A stretch of DNA of 64,000 nucleotides, taken from the NCBI GenBank assembly GCA_020635055.1, contig JACKAN010000001.1, positions 186,001-250,000 of the forward strand, written 5' to 3'. Below are positions 33,611 through 42,609 of this stretch, piece by piece. This DNA comes from Pseudobdellovibrionaceae bacterium. Its GTDB lineage: Bacteria; Bdellovibrionota; Bdellovibrionia; Bdellovibrionales; UBA1609. A program made the translations under genes and the position numbers. Each line of letters starts with the position of its first letter. Positions within the stretch are counted from its first letter, which is position 1. Below the pieces are notes generated by a model. That model saw only the letters and a list, made by a program, of their open reading frames with translations, did not search any database and was not told where the DNA came from.

Positions 33611-35030
33611 TGGCAGTCTCCCGATTATTAACGAGTCCTAAATCTGATTGGCTGTAAATTGGCAATTTTAAAATGTTTTCAATGAGAGTCATAGAGTTCT
33701 GATGTTCTTTTAACTCTTGACCAAGTTTAATTACAAGGTTGCGATGCTTTAAATCAGCATCTGTCAGTTTGTATTCCAACGAACTGTCACCAATGTCGGC
33801 AACGTTAGTTTTAATTCCAGTAAAATACTCATAATATCTACTAGCAAGACAAACATAAACGTCGTCTTGTTCTGCTAATTTATCTCCCAGATCTGTAACG
33901 CTAGTTAGTTTTTGATCAATGAGTTCGCCCTTATAGTTTCTGTAAAACAAAGTGCCATTGGTTGGACGTTTTGCATAATTAGAATCACTTTCGGCGGGCC
34001 ATCCAGATTCTGCGGGTTGAGTTGTAGGAAGATATTGTGGGAAGACCCCTCCATATTGAGGAGTATTTAAAGCAGCTCCAAATTCTAGAAATTTAATATT
34101 TCTTAAAGTAGATGCCATTCTATCCATAGTTGCGTGACAACGATTGCAGTCTCTAGTTTTTCTAAACTCTACATTGCTTGTTGGTACAATAAGGTGATCG
34201 GCATCATTTGGTCTTATCATAGGTAGAGTGCGACACATTAAATCTGAAATAAAACTTCTCACCCATTTGCGAGGCATTTTAACGGCTCCATCAGAAACAA
34301 AATTGGAAGCTTCGTCTACATTTTGTAAAATATAACTATCGGAACCTAATATGCCTCCGCCGTTATGTATGTGAGTGGGAAGGGAACCACTATATACATT
34401 TTTGCTGGGAGTCTTATAAGAGTAGCTCCAAATTTGTTCATTAATTTCTTTTGCACCTAAAAGTTCGCCAAAGGGTGCAAAAGTAAAAACACTGTTATCA
34501 AAAATAAAATCATCTTTTGTTTTATTAGCAAATTTTGTAGGGTTATTATCAGTACGTATTGGCATCAAATTTTTATTTGATTTAAGAATATAATTTAACT
34601 GTGTAGAATCGCTAAATAATGATTTAGTAAAATAGAGTGCTGGACTGGTGTTGTCATTAACATATTCAATGCTGAAGTTTACTATTTGAGCAAAAATACC
34701 AGGAAAATCTTTATTTTGAAACCAACTCGAATGCAAATTATGAAAGCTTTTTAAAACATCTTTTGCAACGGGGTCATTGTTTTCACGGAGAGCTCCATCA
34801 TTATTAAGTTTGGCTTTATGTAGAACAGTTAAACATGCTTCTATGGGTTTCATCTTGCCAGAAACTACCTGAATCAAAAGATCACTTTTTAATGGAGGTC
34901 TTTTTTGGGTGATATGTGCATAACATCTATAAAATAAAGCTAAGGGAGTTAACTCCTCTGCATAAGAATTGCTACTTAATAAATTAAGAGCAAAAAATAA
35001 CAATAAGAATTTATTCCATACAGCTTTCAT
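33603..35030 (-). CDS. Exported c-type-haem protein with DUF1588-like segment
   Basis: The 475-residue product has a signal peptide (FLLLFFALNLLSSNSYA) and a single haem-binding motif CNRCH at residues 295-299, followed by ATMDRMASTL, which resembles the CxxCHxxMDPIGFALE pattern of DUF1588-type proteins. Such proteins accompany DUF1501 or DUF1552 partners in Planctomycetes and other bacteria; their reaction is not known to me. GGAG precedes the ATG, and ATGA overlaps the stop of the previous gene. It is the middle gene of the operon and should work with the Tat-exported DUF1501 protein in the periplasm. Confidence 0.75.
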   Translation of the reverse strand: MKAVWNKFLLLFFALNLLSSNSYAEELTPLALFYRCYAHITQKRPPLKSDLLIQVVSGKMKPIEACLTVLHKAKLNNDGALRENNDPVAKDVLKSFHNLHSSWFQNKDFPGIFAQIVNFSIEYVNDNTSPALYFTKSLFSDSTQLNYILKSNKNLMPIRTDNNPTKFANKTKDDFIFDNSVFTFAPFGELLGAKEINEQIWSYSYKTPSKNVYSGSLPTHIHNGGGILGSDSYILQNVDEASNFVSDGAVKMPRKWVRSFISDLMCRTLPMIRPNDADHLIVPTSNVEFRKTRDCNRCHATMDRMASTLRNIKFLEFGAALNTPQYGGVFPQYLPTTQPAESGWPAESDSNYAKRPTNGTLFYRNYKGELIDQKLTSVTDLGDKLAEQDDVYVCLASRYYEYFTGIKTNVADIGDSSLEYKLTDADLKHRNLVIKLGQELKEHQNSMTLIENILKLPIYSQSDLGLVNNRETASE

Positions 35031-35995
35031 AATAACTCCAGCATACTAGATTTACATAGGCTGAGTAAAGTGAATCGCCAGGCGTTTAAAGGACCTTGAC
35101 CTTTTGTTAACATAATATCATGTGAGTTCACTAATTCATTAATCACTTCCGAAGTTGGAAGTCTTCCTGGATAAAATAAGTTAAATACCTGGCTTATTTT
35201 ACCTGGGTCGGCGGTACTTGTTGTTTCTATTTTTGATTTTTCTAGTGCATTATGTATGGCTCGATCTTTAGCCAGGATCTCTTCACAACTTCTTAGCATG
35301 TAACCCTTTCTGAGGGAGTTTGGTAGTGGTAACATTTCTGCAGTGTTGTTAAGCTTAGCACTTCCAGGACATTCGATACTTCCCTCATATCGAGACTGGC
35401 ATGGACCACCAAGAGCACCAGATTGTTTAAGAATTAAGTTGAGTATGACTTGAAGAATTTTATTGTCTTCAGAATTTCTCTCTTCGGATTCAGCAACAAA
35501 AAGGCTTTCTAAAGTAGAGGCTAAATATGTACGTGTTCCGATCAATGGCTTAACATAAGTAATGAAGTTTTCGTTCTTTTTGTTTTCTGGGAATTTATTT
35601 TCAAAATAATTGGCTATTTGATTTTGAATATCAACATTAAGTGCCAGGCTAATTAAGTCTAGTTCATTTTGAGATATATCCTTTAGGAAGGCCATGGCGC
35701 TTTGACTAACTATCCCAGCTTTTATGTCCTTAGATGTACTATTTCTTTTAGTAGAATTATCTATTGAATTATGGCAGCTAGCGCATTTTTCTGAATAATA
35801 GACTTTACCAGATTCTACCTTAGATATTAACTCTAGAATTTCTGCATCTTCATTTTTATCATTGTCATTATTCTTGATATCCTTAATAGCAGTACTGCTT
35901 TGGCTTGAACTTTGAGTCGTATCAAAGCCAGAACATCCATTTTGAATGTGGATAATGACTCCTAACATGATTATTACCAGTGCTTTGTAGTTCAA
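35027..35995 (-). CDS. Exported single-haem cytochrome, probable lipoprotein
   Basis: The 322-residue product begins at a TTG with a GGGGG box. A hydrophobic N-terminus ends in QNGCSG, so lipidation at Cys21 is plausible. A Ser/Asp/Asn linker leads to a haem motif CASCH at residues 71-75 in a small cytochrome-like domain (KVYYSEKCASCHNSID). The C-terminal two thirds I do not recognise; further Cys occur in GGPCQSRYEGSIECPG and RSCEE. It is the first gene of the three-gene operon, and its last bases overlap the next start (ATGA). Confidence 0.75.
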   Translation of the reverse strand: MNYKALVIIMLGVIIHIQNGCSGFDTTQSSSQSSTAIKDIKNNDNDKNEDAEILELISKVESGKVYYSEKCASCHNSIDNSTKRNSTSKDIKAGIVSQSAMAFLKDISQNELDLISLALNVDIQNQIANYFENKFPENKKNENFITYVKPLIGTRTYLASTLESLFVAESEERNSEDNKILQVILNLILKQSGALGGPCQSRYEGSIECPGSAKLNNTAEMLPLPNSLRKGYMLRSCEEILAKDRAIHNALEKSKIETTSTADPGKISQVFNLFYPGRLPTSEVINELVNSHDIMLTKGQGPLNAWRFTLLSLCKSSMLELL

Positions 35996-36215
35996 TTTTT
36001 TGCCCCCGCTCAGTTTATGATTTGCAACTGAGAGGCCATATAAAACGCAGTGTAAAAATAAGATGATTAAAATTCACATTAGGAATTAACTATTTATATT
36101 GAGCCAAACTGAGACAATGAGAATTTCTGTATACGAAGTATTATTATGCTTAAGTAATATTCACATTTAAAACAAGTGAAGGCACTGTAATTCGCAAACG
36201 ATTCTGTCTGTAAAG

Positions 36216-37547
36216 ATGTTTGTAAAGACGCATTTACCGGGAAATAATGTTACCCAAACCGTCTCAAAAAGAGACGCGACGAAGGTCTTGATTGAACCAA
36301 TCATCGGTTGCCCGATAAATAAAGTTACCCAAAAAACAGATAGACTTGATCCCAGCACAACTTTAGGGGATGACAACTTGGACTCAAGAGCAAAATGGCA
36401 ATACAAAATTAAGATGAAAAAGAGGTACGAGAAAGCAGATCGTAAAGAGCGAACACATCTTCTTGATGAGCTGATAAAGAATGAGGTTTTTAAGAGCCGT
36501 AAAGCCGCAATAACGGCGATGAATATGAGGGGCATGACTGAGTACCGTTATCAAGAGAGAGGCCGCAAGAAAGAATATACAGACATCGAGGCTCAGTATT
36601 TAATCAAGTTCTGGAGACTGACCAGAAGAATGAATAGCAAGCGCCTGAAGGCAGCTATGCCGAAGTGGTTTAAAAGCTTGCCGTCCTGGCCAGAGCAAGT
36701 AAAAAAACGGCTTCTAAAGATGGCTCCATCAACAATAGATGTTTACTTAAAAGAGGAGCGAAAAAAGGAGAGCTTAAAGCTAAGAAGTCAGACGACTCCT
36801 CCTAAAAAACACATCAAGCAAATTATCAAGTTAAGAGACCCAAATGAAATTATAGATCGACCAGGTTTTGGCCAGAGCGATACAGTTGTTCATTGCGGAG
36901 GTTACAACTGGGGGCACTTTGCTGGCTCAATTACTTTTACCGATATTGAGTCGGGCTGGACAGAGGGACAAATGATTTTGGGGAAGGAGGCTGGCCCCAC
37001 AGTTGAGGCCTTAGAAGACATAGAGTCTCGATTACCAATAGAAATATACTCACTATATTTTGATAATGGTAGTGAGTTTATTAATTACGAAATGGTTAAT
37101 GCCTTCAGAACGCGAAGAAAAAAGCCTGTTGAGTTAAAAAGGTCCAGAGAAAAAAGGAAGAACGATCAGTGTTATATTGAACAGAAGAACAATGTTTTTG
37201 TAAGGGGTCTTTTGGGGTATGAGCGCATAGAAACTCAAGCAGCTGTTGATCTTGTGAACGATATTTATCGAGACGATTGGTCAAAGCTTTTTAATTACTT
37301 TTATCCACAAATGAAACTTATAGAAAAAGATCGTTACGGGGCAAAGCAAAGAAAAAAATATGATAAGCCAAAAACCCCGTACCATCGTTTAATGTTATCA
37401 AAGCATGTTCCTAAAGAAATAAAAAAAAGTCTCTGGAGAGAGATGCAGAGTTTGGACCCTATTGCGCTCACCCAAAGACTAAATCAAAAAATGAATTTGA
37501 TTAAAGAAATGTTAAAATCCACCGAAAACAAAGTAAAGGTATCATAA
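36216..37547 (+). CDS. rve-domain (DDE integrase-type) transposase
   Basis: The 443-residue frame contains an N-terminal basic helical region (about 60-200) and an integrase core. I see Asp in FGQSDTVVHCGG, Asp in FDNGSEFINYE and Glu in QCYIEQKNNVFVR, the DDE triad. The core resembles IS481/ISNCY-type enzymes. The first 66 residues contain oddly repeated DNA (GTTACCCAAA twice, near 36248 and 36321), which may be IS-end sites rather than protein, so the true start could be the ATG at 36414. Ends and target duplication of the element were not found. Its stop overlaps a 35-codon ORF. Confidence 0.8.
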   Translation: MFVKTHLPGNNVTQTVSKRDATKVLIEPIIGCPINKVTQKTDRLDPSTTLGDDNLDSRAKWQYKIKMKKRYEKADRKERTHLLDELIKNEVFKSRKAAITAMNMRGMTEYRYQERGRKKEYTDIEAQYLIKFWRLTRRMNSKRLKAAMPKWFKSLPSWPEQVKKRLLKMAPSTIDVYLKEERKKESLKLRSQTTPPKKHIKQIIKLRDPNEIIDRPGFGQSDTVVHCGGYNWGHFAGSITFTDIESGWTEGQMILGKEAGPTVEALEDIESRLPIEIYSLYFDNGSEFINYEMVNAFRTRRKKPVELKRSREKRKNDQCYIEQKNNVFVRGLLGYERIETQAAVDLVNDIYRDDWSKLFNYFYPQMKLIEKDRYGAKQRKKYDKPKTPYHRLMLSKHVPKEIKKSLWREMQSLDPIALTQRLNQKMNLIKEMLKSTENKVKVS

Positions 37548-37654
37548 TGAGAAAGAAAAATAACACAACTGCTAAAGGTAAGATTTATTTCCCGGTCAAT
37601 GCGAAGATGCCTCATTTTAAGACAATAAGAAAACATAAGGGAAAGACCTTTTAA
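37547..37654 (+). CDS. 35-residue basic protein coupled to the transposase
   Basis: The ATG overlaps the transposase stop as TAATG, a common coupling arrangement. The product is very basic (MRKKNNTTAKGK at the start, TIRKHKGKTF at the end). I recognise no family. Its placement suggests it belongs to the IS, perhaps as a DNA-binding accessory, but it could be chance. Confidence 0.4.
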   Translation: MRKKNNTTAKGKIYFPVNAKMPHFKTIRKHKGKTF

Positions 37655-37789
37655 GATATTTGGTCTTGTATATAGAATGTCAATTCTAGTTAAAGACTAT
37701 ATATTTAGAGACTTCGACTTTATACATGGACGAGATAAAAAAATTAACGTTTAGTTAGATAGATTTTAACTTTTCTTTAGTTAAATAAC

Positions 37790-39709
37790 TTATTTTTTTA
37801 TAAAAAAGGAACTTTTTTTGATTTCAAAAGTCTCACGTTCTAAGTCTTCATTTTCAATATCTGTGACTCCTAAACTAAAAGGAGTTTGACTGGCTAATGG
37901 AAAGTCTTTAACTTCACTTATTTTTACAATAGCTGGTTTCATTAGGGCATTTTTTCTGAAACCTAAATTTGAGATAACAAAGGTTTCCATTTGCTTTTGT
38001 AACTGGTTAAAATCTTTTATCTGCCACTTAAAAAGTTCTGCAAATAAAAACTGTTTGGCCTCATACACACTTATGCGCCCATGGATATTGGCTGTACTGC
38101 CGTATTGGACCAAAGCTTTTCCTTTGGCAGTTGTTTCGAATCCATAAAGTTCGCCTTGGCTCACATATCCCGGTGAAATATAACCATCTTCAATTATAAC
38201 AACTAGAGCCTTTCCTTTAATATTAATTTCATTTAATTGTGAAAATAGTAAACGAAAAAACAAAAGAGTTCCAGAATAAGATTGAACTCTACCATGTTCT
38301 ATTGGCGAATTTAAAGTTGTATAAGAGGAATTGTACATAATAGGTTTATCTTTTAATTCGGTTTTTTCAATATAATTTTCGTATGACTTTTTAAATTCAC
38401 CAAGATCATTTTTAATTTTTTCAGAACTCATTTTAGAAATAAAATCTAAAGTATCATTAAACATTTTATAAGAAGTAAATTTAGTTTCCTGATCCAAAAG
38501 TAAATGTTCTAGGGTGTGAAGTTCTACAATATCTGTCATATTGATAGGTTTTTTATTTTGAAATTTGGCAAATAGAGAATTCTTAAGTTCTATTAGTTTA
38601 ATCAATGAATTTAAAAATTCAGCGGATATTTTATCGGATTCAGAAAGATGGTTAATCTGAGTTTGGACTACATCCAATTCAGTTTGTATAGAAGCCATCT
38701 TTTGTTTTAATTTCTCATTGGATTCAGTGTCCTTAGGTTTATCAATCTCGGACAATTGTTTTTTAATATTTTGTATTTTTTGAGTAAGAATAGTGTTGTT
38801 GCTATTTTCGGGCTTAGTATTTGTTTGCAAAGTGGGTGAAGCCTCGTCCGCACTCATGCAAGCTTCTTTTTCTTTATTTGCTTTTTTAAGTTGTTCATTT
38901 AGATTATCTATAGAAACACTGTTGGCTAGTGCTGGGTTACCAAGATTAGCTATTGCATTTATCTTTACCAATTCTGGTTTTTTAGATGTTTTACTTGTTA
39001 AAACTGGTTGTGTGAATTCAGTATTGGATTTAGCGATAAGCTCCAATTGGTTTATAGTTTTATTTAGATGTTCATAAAGTTTTTCTAAGGTTTCTCCTAT
39101 AAGAGCTAAATTATTTATTTCTATCCCAAGTTCACTGAGAAGTTTTTTAGTTTGTGGGTCATTTTCAACTTTATAAGAATTATCTGTACCTAAGAAATAA
39201 GACTGTAAGATGACTACTTTCTTTAAATCTTCTTTGGCTTTGGCCAATCGAATAGATCTCTTATAGAAGTTTATTCTATTACTTAATTCAGGTTTACAAG
39301 TTTCATTTTTACTTTCAACTTTTTTATTGGCACTGACTTGTTCAGTGGCATCACTTGCAGCGGCCAAGGCTTTTTTTGCCATGTCTAATTTTTCCAATAA
39401 TTTAATTTTATCAGTATCTTTATTATTAGATGAGTCTAATTCTACGGTGATTTGTGCCTTTTGCTTATTAAGATTTTCCAATTTACTAGTTAATTCAGAT
39501 AACTTTATTTTAGATCCTTCGGCTAATGACTGAAAGTGTTTTTCATAAGGATTGTCATTGGTTGTACGAAATTGAATCTGAGTCAATGGGTCCAAGTTAG
39601 AAACTTTTTTTGTGTTATTTTTATCTTTTGAAATCGCCTTAAATGGCGAACAGCCAATGCTATTTGCAAACGTATAAATAATAAAAATTAAAAATAATGA
39701 CCTATTCAT
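37790..39709 (-). CDS. Unknown large exported lipoprotein with coiled coils
   Basis: The ATG at 39709 follows AAGGAG; the frame opens two codons earlier without benefit. A hydrophobic N-terminus ends in NSIGCSP, a fair lipobox. Residues about 55-125 and 265-360 are Lys/Glu/Gln-rich and look like coiled coils. The C-terminal 200 residues have a more globular composition (for example KGKALVVIIEDGYISPGYVSQG). No family recognised. It stands alone between an IS and another exported protein on the same strand. Confidence 0.6.
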   Translation of the reverse strand: MNRSLFLIFIIYTFANSIGCSPFKAISKDKNNTKKVSNLDPLTQIQFRTTNDNPYEKHFQSLAEGSKIKLSELTSKLENLNKQKAQITVELDSSNNKDTDKIKLLEKLDMAKKALAAASDATEQVSANKKVESKNETCKPELSNRINFYKRSIRLAKAKEDLKKVVILQSYFLGTDNSYKVENDPQTKKLLSELGIEINNLALIGETLEKLYEHLNKTINQLELIAKSNTEFTQPVLTSKTSKKPELVKINAIANLGNPALANSVSIDNLNEQLKKANKEKEACMSADEASPTLQTNTKPENSNNTILTQKIQNIKKQLSEIDKPKDTESNEKLKQKMASIQTELDVVQTQINHLSESDKISAEFLNSLIKLIELKNSLFAKFQNKKPINMTDIVELHTLEHLLLDQETKFTSYKMFNDTLDFISKMSSEKIKNDLGEFKKSYENYIEKTELKDKPIMYNSSYTTLNSPIEHGRVQSYSGTLLFFRLLFSQLNEINIKGKALVVIIEDGYISPGYVSQGELYGFETTAKGKALVQYGSTANIHGRISVYEAKQFLFAELFKWQIKDFNQLQKQMETFVISNLGFRKNALMKPAIVKISEVKDFPLASQTPFSLGVTDIENEDLERETFEIKKSSFFIKK

Positions 39710-39807
39710 GGACAACTCCTTCTCATCTCTAAGGAGTATATTGCGAAGGCTATGCCAACAAATAAGCTAATAATTAGGAGCAAGAGGAAGTGAGATGTTA
39801 AGATTTC

Positions 39808-39843
39808 TAAAAAGAGCCAAAAATTGTCATTTTATTTGGCCCC
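39808..39843 (-). terminator. Rho-independent terminator
   Basis: On the minus strand GCCAAA pairs with TTTGGC across 13 bases, followed by TCTTTTT. It lies shortly after the stop codon of the gene at 39864. Confidence 0.55.
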
Positions 39844-39863
39844 TTAATATATATCTAATCTAG

Positions 39864-40487
39864 TTATTTTATCAGTTTGCTATTGCAATTATCAGGGTTG
39901 AAAAAATTAACTGGTTGATCAAGTTCAATCCGTCTGCCATCCACATCGACTTGGCCAAGTACTAAGGGTGGAAATGTCATGCTATAAAGCCAAATGTTAA
40001 AACTTTTATCGCTGACTTCTATGCTCTTACGACTAACAAAAATATCAACGTCTTTCGCTTTAAAAATTCCATTTATACTTGTGATGGTATTTTTAGCCTT
40101 CATTAGTTTATCAAGCATTGCCAAGACCATCACGTCATTAGCTGGAACTGTTTTTAGATTTTTCATCACTTGTGTCAGTGCCACATCATCAACTAAGATA
40201 TTTTTAGAATTTATGGGTGGCTGGTTCTGATTAAAAGCAATTATAAATCTTCCATTATGTTTATTAGCTAGATCATGACTGATAATAAATTGAACTTCAT
40301 TGATAGGAATTTCAACAGTGGAATAGGCTCCACCATAAGTGTTTGTAATTGTTTTTTTTGCACTCATCAAACTTGCTATTATTTTTAGTACTTCCTCATG
40401 TTTGTAACTTGTGTAATTTGCAGCATAAGTACTTGTGTTGACCAAAGAAACCACTATTAAAACTAAATTGATTATAATTATTCTCAA
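39864..40487 (-). CDS. Unknown exported protein
   Basis: The 207-residue product starts at a TTG preceded by AGGAGGG. Residues 1-22 are a signal peptide (IIIINLVLIVVSLVNTSTYA). The mature part contains two similar-looking helix plus strand units, each with a (S/A)AKKTIT or KAKNTIT helix end followed by a segment starting NxYGG or NGIF, hinting at an internal duplication. I recognise no family. A terminator follows, so it is transcribed alone. Confidence 0.6.
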   Translation of the reverse strand: MRIIIINLVLIVVSLVNTSTYAANYTSYKHEEVLKIIASLMSAKKTITNTYGGAYSTVEIPINEVQFIISHDLANKHNGRFIIAFNQNQPPINSKNILVDDVALTQVMKNLKTVPANDVMVLAMLDKLMKAKNTITSINGIFKAKDVDIFVSRKSIEVSDKSFNIWLYSMTFPPLVLGQVDVDGRRIELDQPVNFFNPDNCNSKLIK

Positions 40488-40571
40488 AAACCCTCCTAAA
40501 TTAACTGAATAAGTATTTTTCTCTTCTACACCCTTAAACTAAAGCTATATCAAGGACCGAACTACAAAGTT

Positions 40572-40608
40572 AAATTATAAATTATTTACTACTTCTAATT
40601 TATAATTT
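40572..40608. repeat. AT-only perfect hairpin in a 276-bp gap
   Basis: AAATTATAAATTA and TAATTTATAATTT form a perfect 13-bp stem with an 11-base loop. It lies upstream of the gene at 39864-40487 and downstream of the M23 gene. The arms contain no G or C, so it may be a compositional accident or a protein-binding site. Nothing else is visible in 40488-40763. Confidence 0.4.
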
Positions 40609-40763
40609 CCAATAAAAAGTAATTTAAGCCAAATTTAATACTCAGAAGATAAGTTGGGTTCATATATTCGGGCTAAACATATATAATATATAGTAAAAAA
40701 CTCAAAAATTTTATTTTATCAAATAAATATTTCAATGGCTTCAATGCCAATAAACTATTTTTT

Positions 40764-41765
40764 CTATAAATCCAGAATGTAGTTGATGGGGTCAACGGCT
40801 ACACCACGCACTCTAACTTCATAGTGAACATGGGCACCTGTTGAGCGGCCACTGCTACCAACGGCGGCAATAACATCATAACGGCGTATTTGATCACCCA
40901 CTTGCACATAAACTCTTGAATTGTGAGCATAGCGAGTTTGAATCCCATAGCCATGGTCAATGGCTACAATATTTCCATAACCGTTTTGATAACCAACAAA
41001 GGTAACAATTCCATCCGCAGTGGCAGTAACAGGTGCGCCATAACGAGAAGCTAAGTCTAATCCCGAGTGCATAGTGGGCCTCCCAGTAAAAGGGTCAGCA
41101 CGAATACCAAAGCGGGAGGAAAACCATCCTCTTGTAGGTCGAACACTGGGAGTGGCCCTAATAAAATTTTGTCTCTCAGATAAGTTTTCCCAGAGCTGCA
41201 TCACTTTGCGTTCTAAAACTTGTGAATCTTGTGATGCGATCTCAATACGTTGAGCTGTTTTTTCAGAAACCATTTCTTCTGGTTCGCTGGATTCAAAAAG
41301 GACAGGTTTAGATAACAATCGATTTCTATTCTCTACCCAGGCACTTTGTACAATTCCTTTATTGGTAAGACTGCTTGGTGAGCGTGAGTCTCCAGTGGCA
41401 ACATAATCAACGCTAAAATATTCTGTTGGCGTCGACATAGTAGCAATTGGACCTTTATTGTAATTTTCTTGAATAACTTCTATTTTATCGGTGAGCTCAT
41501 TCACCTTTTTTAATTGATCCTCTAAGCTATTGAGCTCGCTTTCCACAAACTCTAAATTAGTTAATAGATATTGATACTCACTCTTGACGCTTGCAAATTC
41601 ATTTTTTGATAAGAAGAGTTTAATATAGTCGAACACAATAGAGGTAAATAAAATAAATAAAACAACTAGTAATGCAATCAAGGACCGCAAAACTGAGTGA
41701 TTTAAATGGAAAACCCTGTTAGTTCCCACCTTATTACTAGTGACATAGATCGTATAAGACTTCAT
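40764..41765 (-). CDS. Membrane-anchored M23 peptidase with coiled coil
   Basis: The 333-residue protein has one N-terminal membrane segment (about residues 28-48), a coiled-coil stretch (65-105) and a C-terminal LytM/M23 domain. The zinc site is HSGLD near residue 232, with HVHYEV near 316 and RYAHNS between. Such proteins cut stem-peptide cross-links in peptidoglycan or activate amidases at division and growth sites; those with all ligands, as here, are usually active enzymes. The domain start GWFSSRFGIRADPFTGRP is typical. Confidence 0.88.
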   Translation of the reverse strand: MKSYTIYVTSNKVGTNRVFHLNHSVLRSLIALLVVLFILFTSIVFDYIKLFLSKNEFASVKSEYQYLLTNLEFVESELNSLEDQLKKVNELTDKIEVIQENYNKGPIATMSTPTEYFSVDYVATGDSRSPSSLTNKGIVQSAWVENRNRLLSKPVLFESSEPEEMVSEKTAQRIEIASQDSQVLERKVMQLWENLSERQNFIRATPSVRPTRGWFSSRFGIRADPFTGRPTMHSGLDLASRYGAPVTATADGIVTFVGYQNGYGNIVAIDHGYGIQTRYAHNSRVYVQVGDQIRRYDVIAAVGSSGRSTGAHVHYEVRVRGVAVDPINYILDL

Positions 41766-41830
41766 TTAAGACACAATGTATTAAAAACCATTCCCCCTGT
41801 CACTTAATATTCTAACATAAATACCGATAA

Positions 41831-42325
41831 ATGCTTATGGCAGAACTTATAAAAATTGAGAGAAAAATTCCTGGCAGAGAAGAAGTCCTACTGGTATTAG
41901 AGCTAGACCAGGAAAAAAATATTAAAAGTGCCCAACTAAAGGCTCTAGGTCCCTTGAAATTTCTTCAGCTAATAAATAAATGGCGAGGCTTACTCATAGG
42001 ACCCTTAACTGAACTATCAGTTCCTAACCCCGTAGACACAGGTTCTATGTTGCTTCGTGAAGTTATACTAAAGGCGAAGGGGCAGTGGTTGCCACCCTAT
42101 ACACAATTACAAATCTGTCATTGTCGTTCTGTGCCTACGGCAAAAGTAGAAGAGGCCATTTTGGTAGGCGCACACTCTGCAGAAAGCGTATCTCGTATGA
42201 CTTCAGCCAGTACCGCCTGTGGCACATGTCAACCAGATGTAAAAGATCTCATCGAATACATGACTCAATTTGAGACGGATAACAATTCTCAAATTCAAGA
42301 TCATAAGAATAAAAAAGTAGCTTAG
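41831..42325 (+). CDS. BFD-like [2Fe-2S] protein with extra N-terminal domain
   Basis: The 164-residue product has a C-terminal BFD-type cluster site: CHCRSV, then 32 residues on, ACGTC (Cys spacing CxC and CxxC). The preceding 90 residues form a separate domain I do not recognise. BFD-type domains accept or donate electrons, as in bacterioferritin-associated ferredoxin and nitrite-reductase-type enzymes. The tail is polar. It stands alone and faces a second, shorter BFD-like gene whose stop codon lies 32 bp away. Start could be the second ATG at 41837. Confidence 0.7.
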   Translation: MLMAELIKIERKIPGREEVLLVLELDQEKNIKSAQLKALGPLKFLQLINKWRGLLIGPLTELSVPNPVDTGSMLLREVILKAKGQWLPPYTQLQICHCRSVPTAKVEEAILVGAHSAESVSRMTSASTACGTCQPDVKDLIEYMTQFETDNNSQIQDHKNKKVA

Positions 42326-42357
42326 TTTAAACAATTACTAAAAGTGTTTTAAATGAT

Positions 42358-42609
42358 TTACTTTTTATGATTATTTTTTCTGGGATCAGCTAAGAACTCT
42401 TTTGTTTTTAAATAGTGATCGAGCATTTTTTTTAGAATAGGTCGGCAAGAGCCCCCACAGGGGCCTACTCCAGCGGTCGTGGCATCATAAATTTTAGGTA
42501 GTGAGTTGCAGCCACGGACAATGGCCTTTTCAATTCGGTCTTTGGGCACGTTGTTGCAAATGCAAATTACTGGATTGGTTTTAATATTCTTATTAATCTT
42601 ATTTTTCAT
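42358..42609 (-). CDS. Short BFD-like [2Fe-2S] protein
   Basis: The ATG at 42609 overlaps the end of the DHH gene by 11 bp and is a better start than the upstream one, which would lie deep in that gene. The 83-residue product has CICNNVP followed about 30 residues later by PCGGSC, the BFD-type cluster ligands, and a C-terminal helix. It may carry electrons to an iron-storage or redox partner. The coupling to a DHH phosphoesterase gene is unusual. Confidence 0.7.
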   Translation of the reverse strand: MKNKINKNIKTNPVICICNNVPKDRIEKAIVRGCNSLPKIYDATTAGVGPCGGSCRPILKKMLDHYLKTKEFLADPRKNNHKK

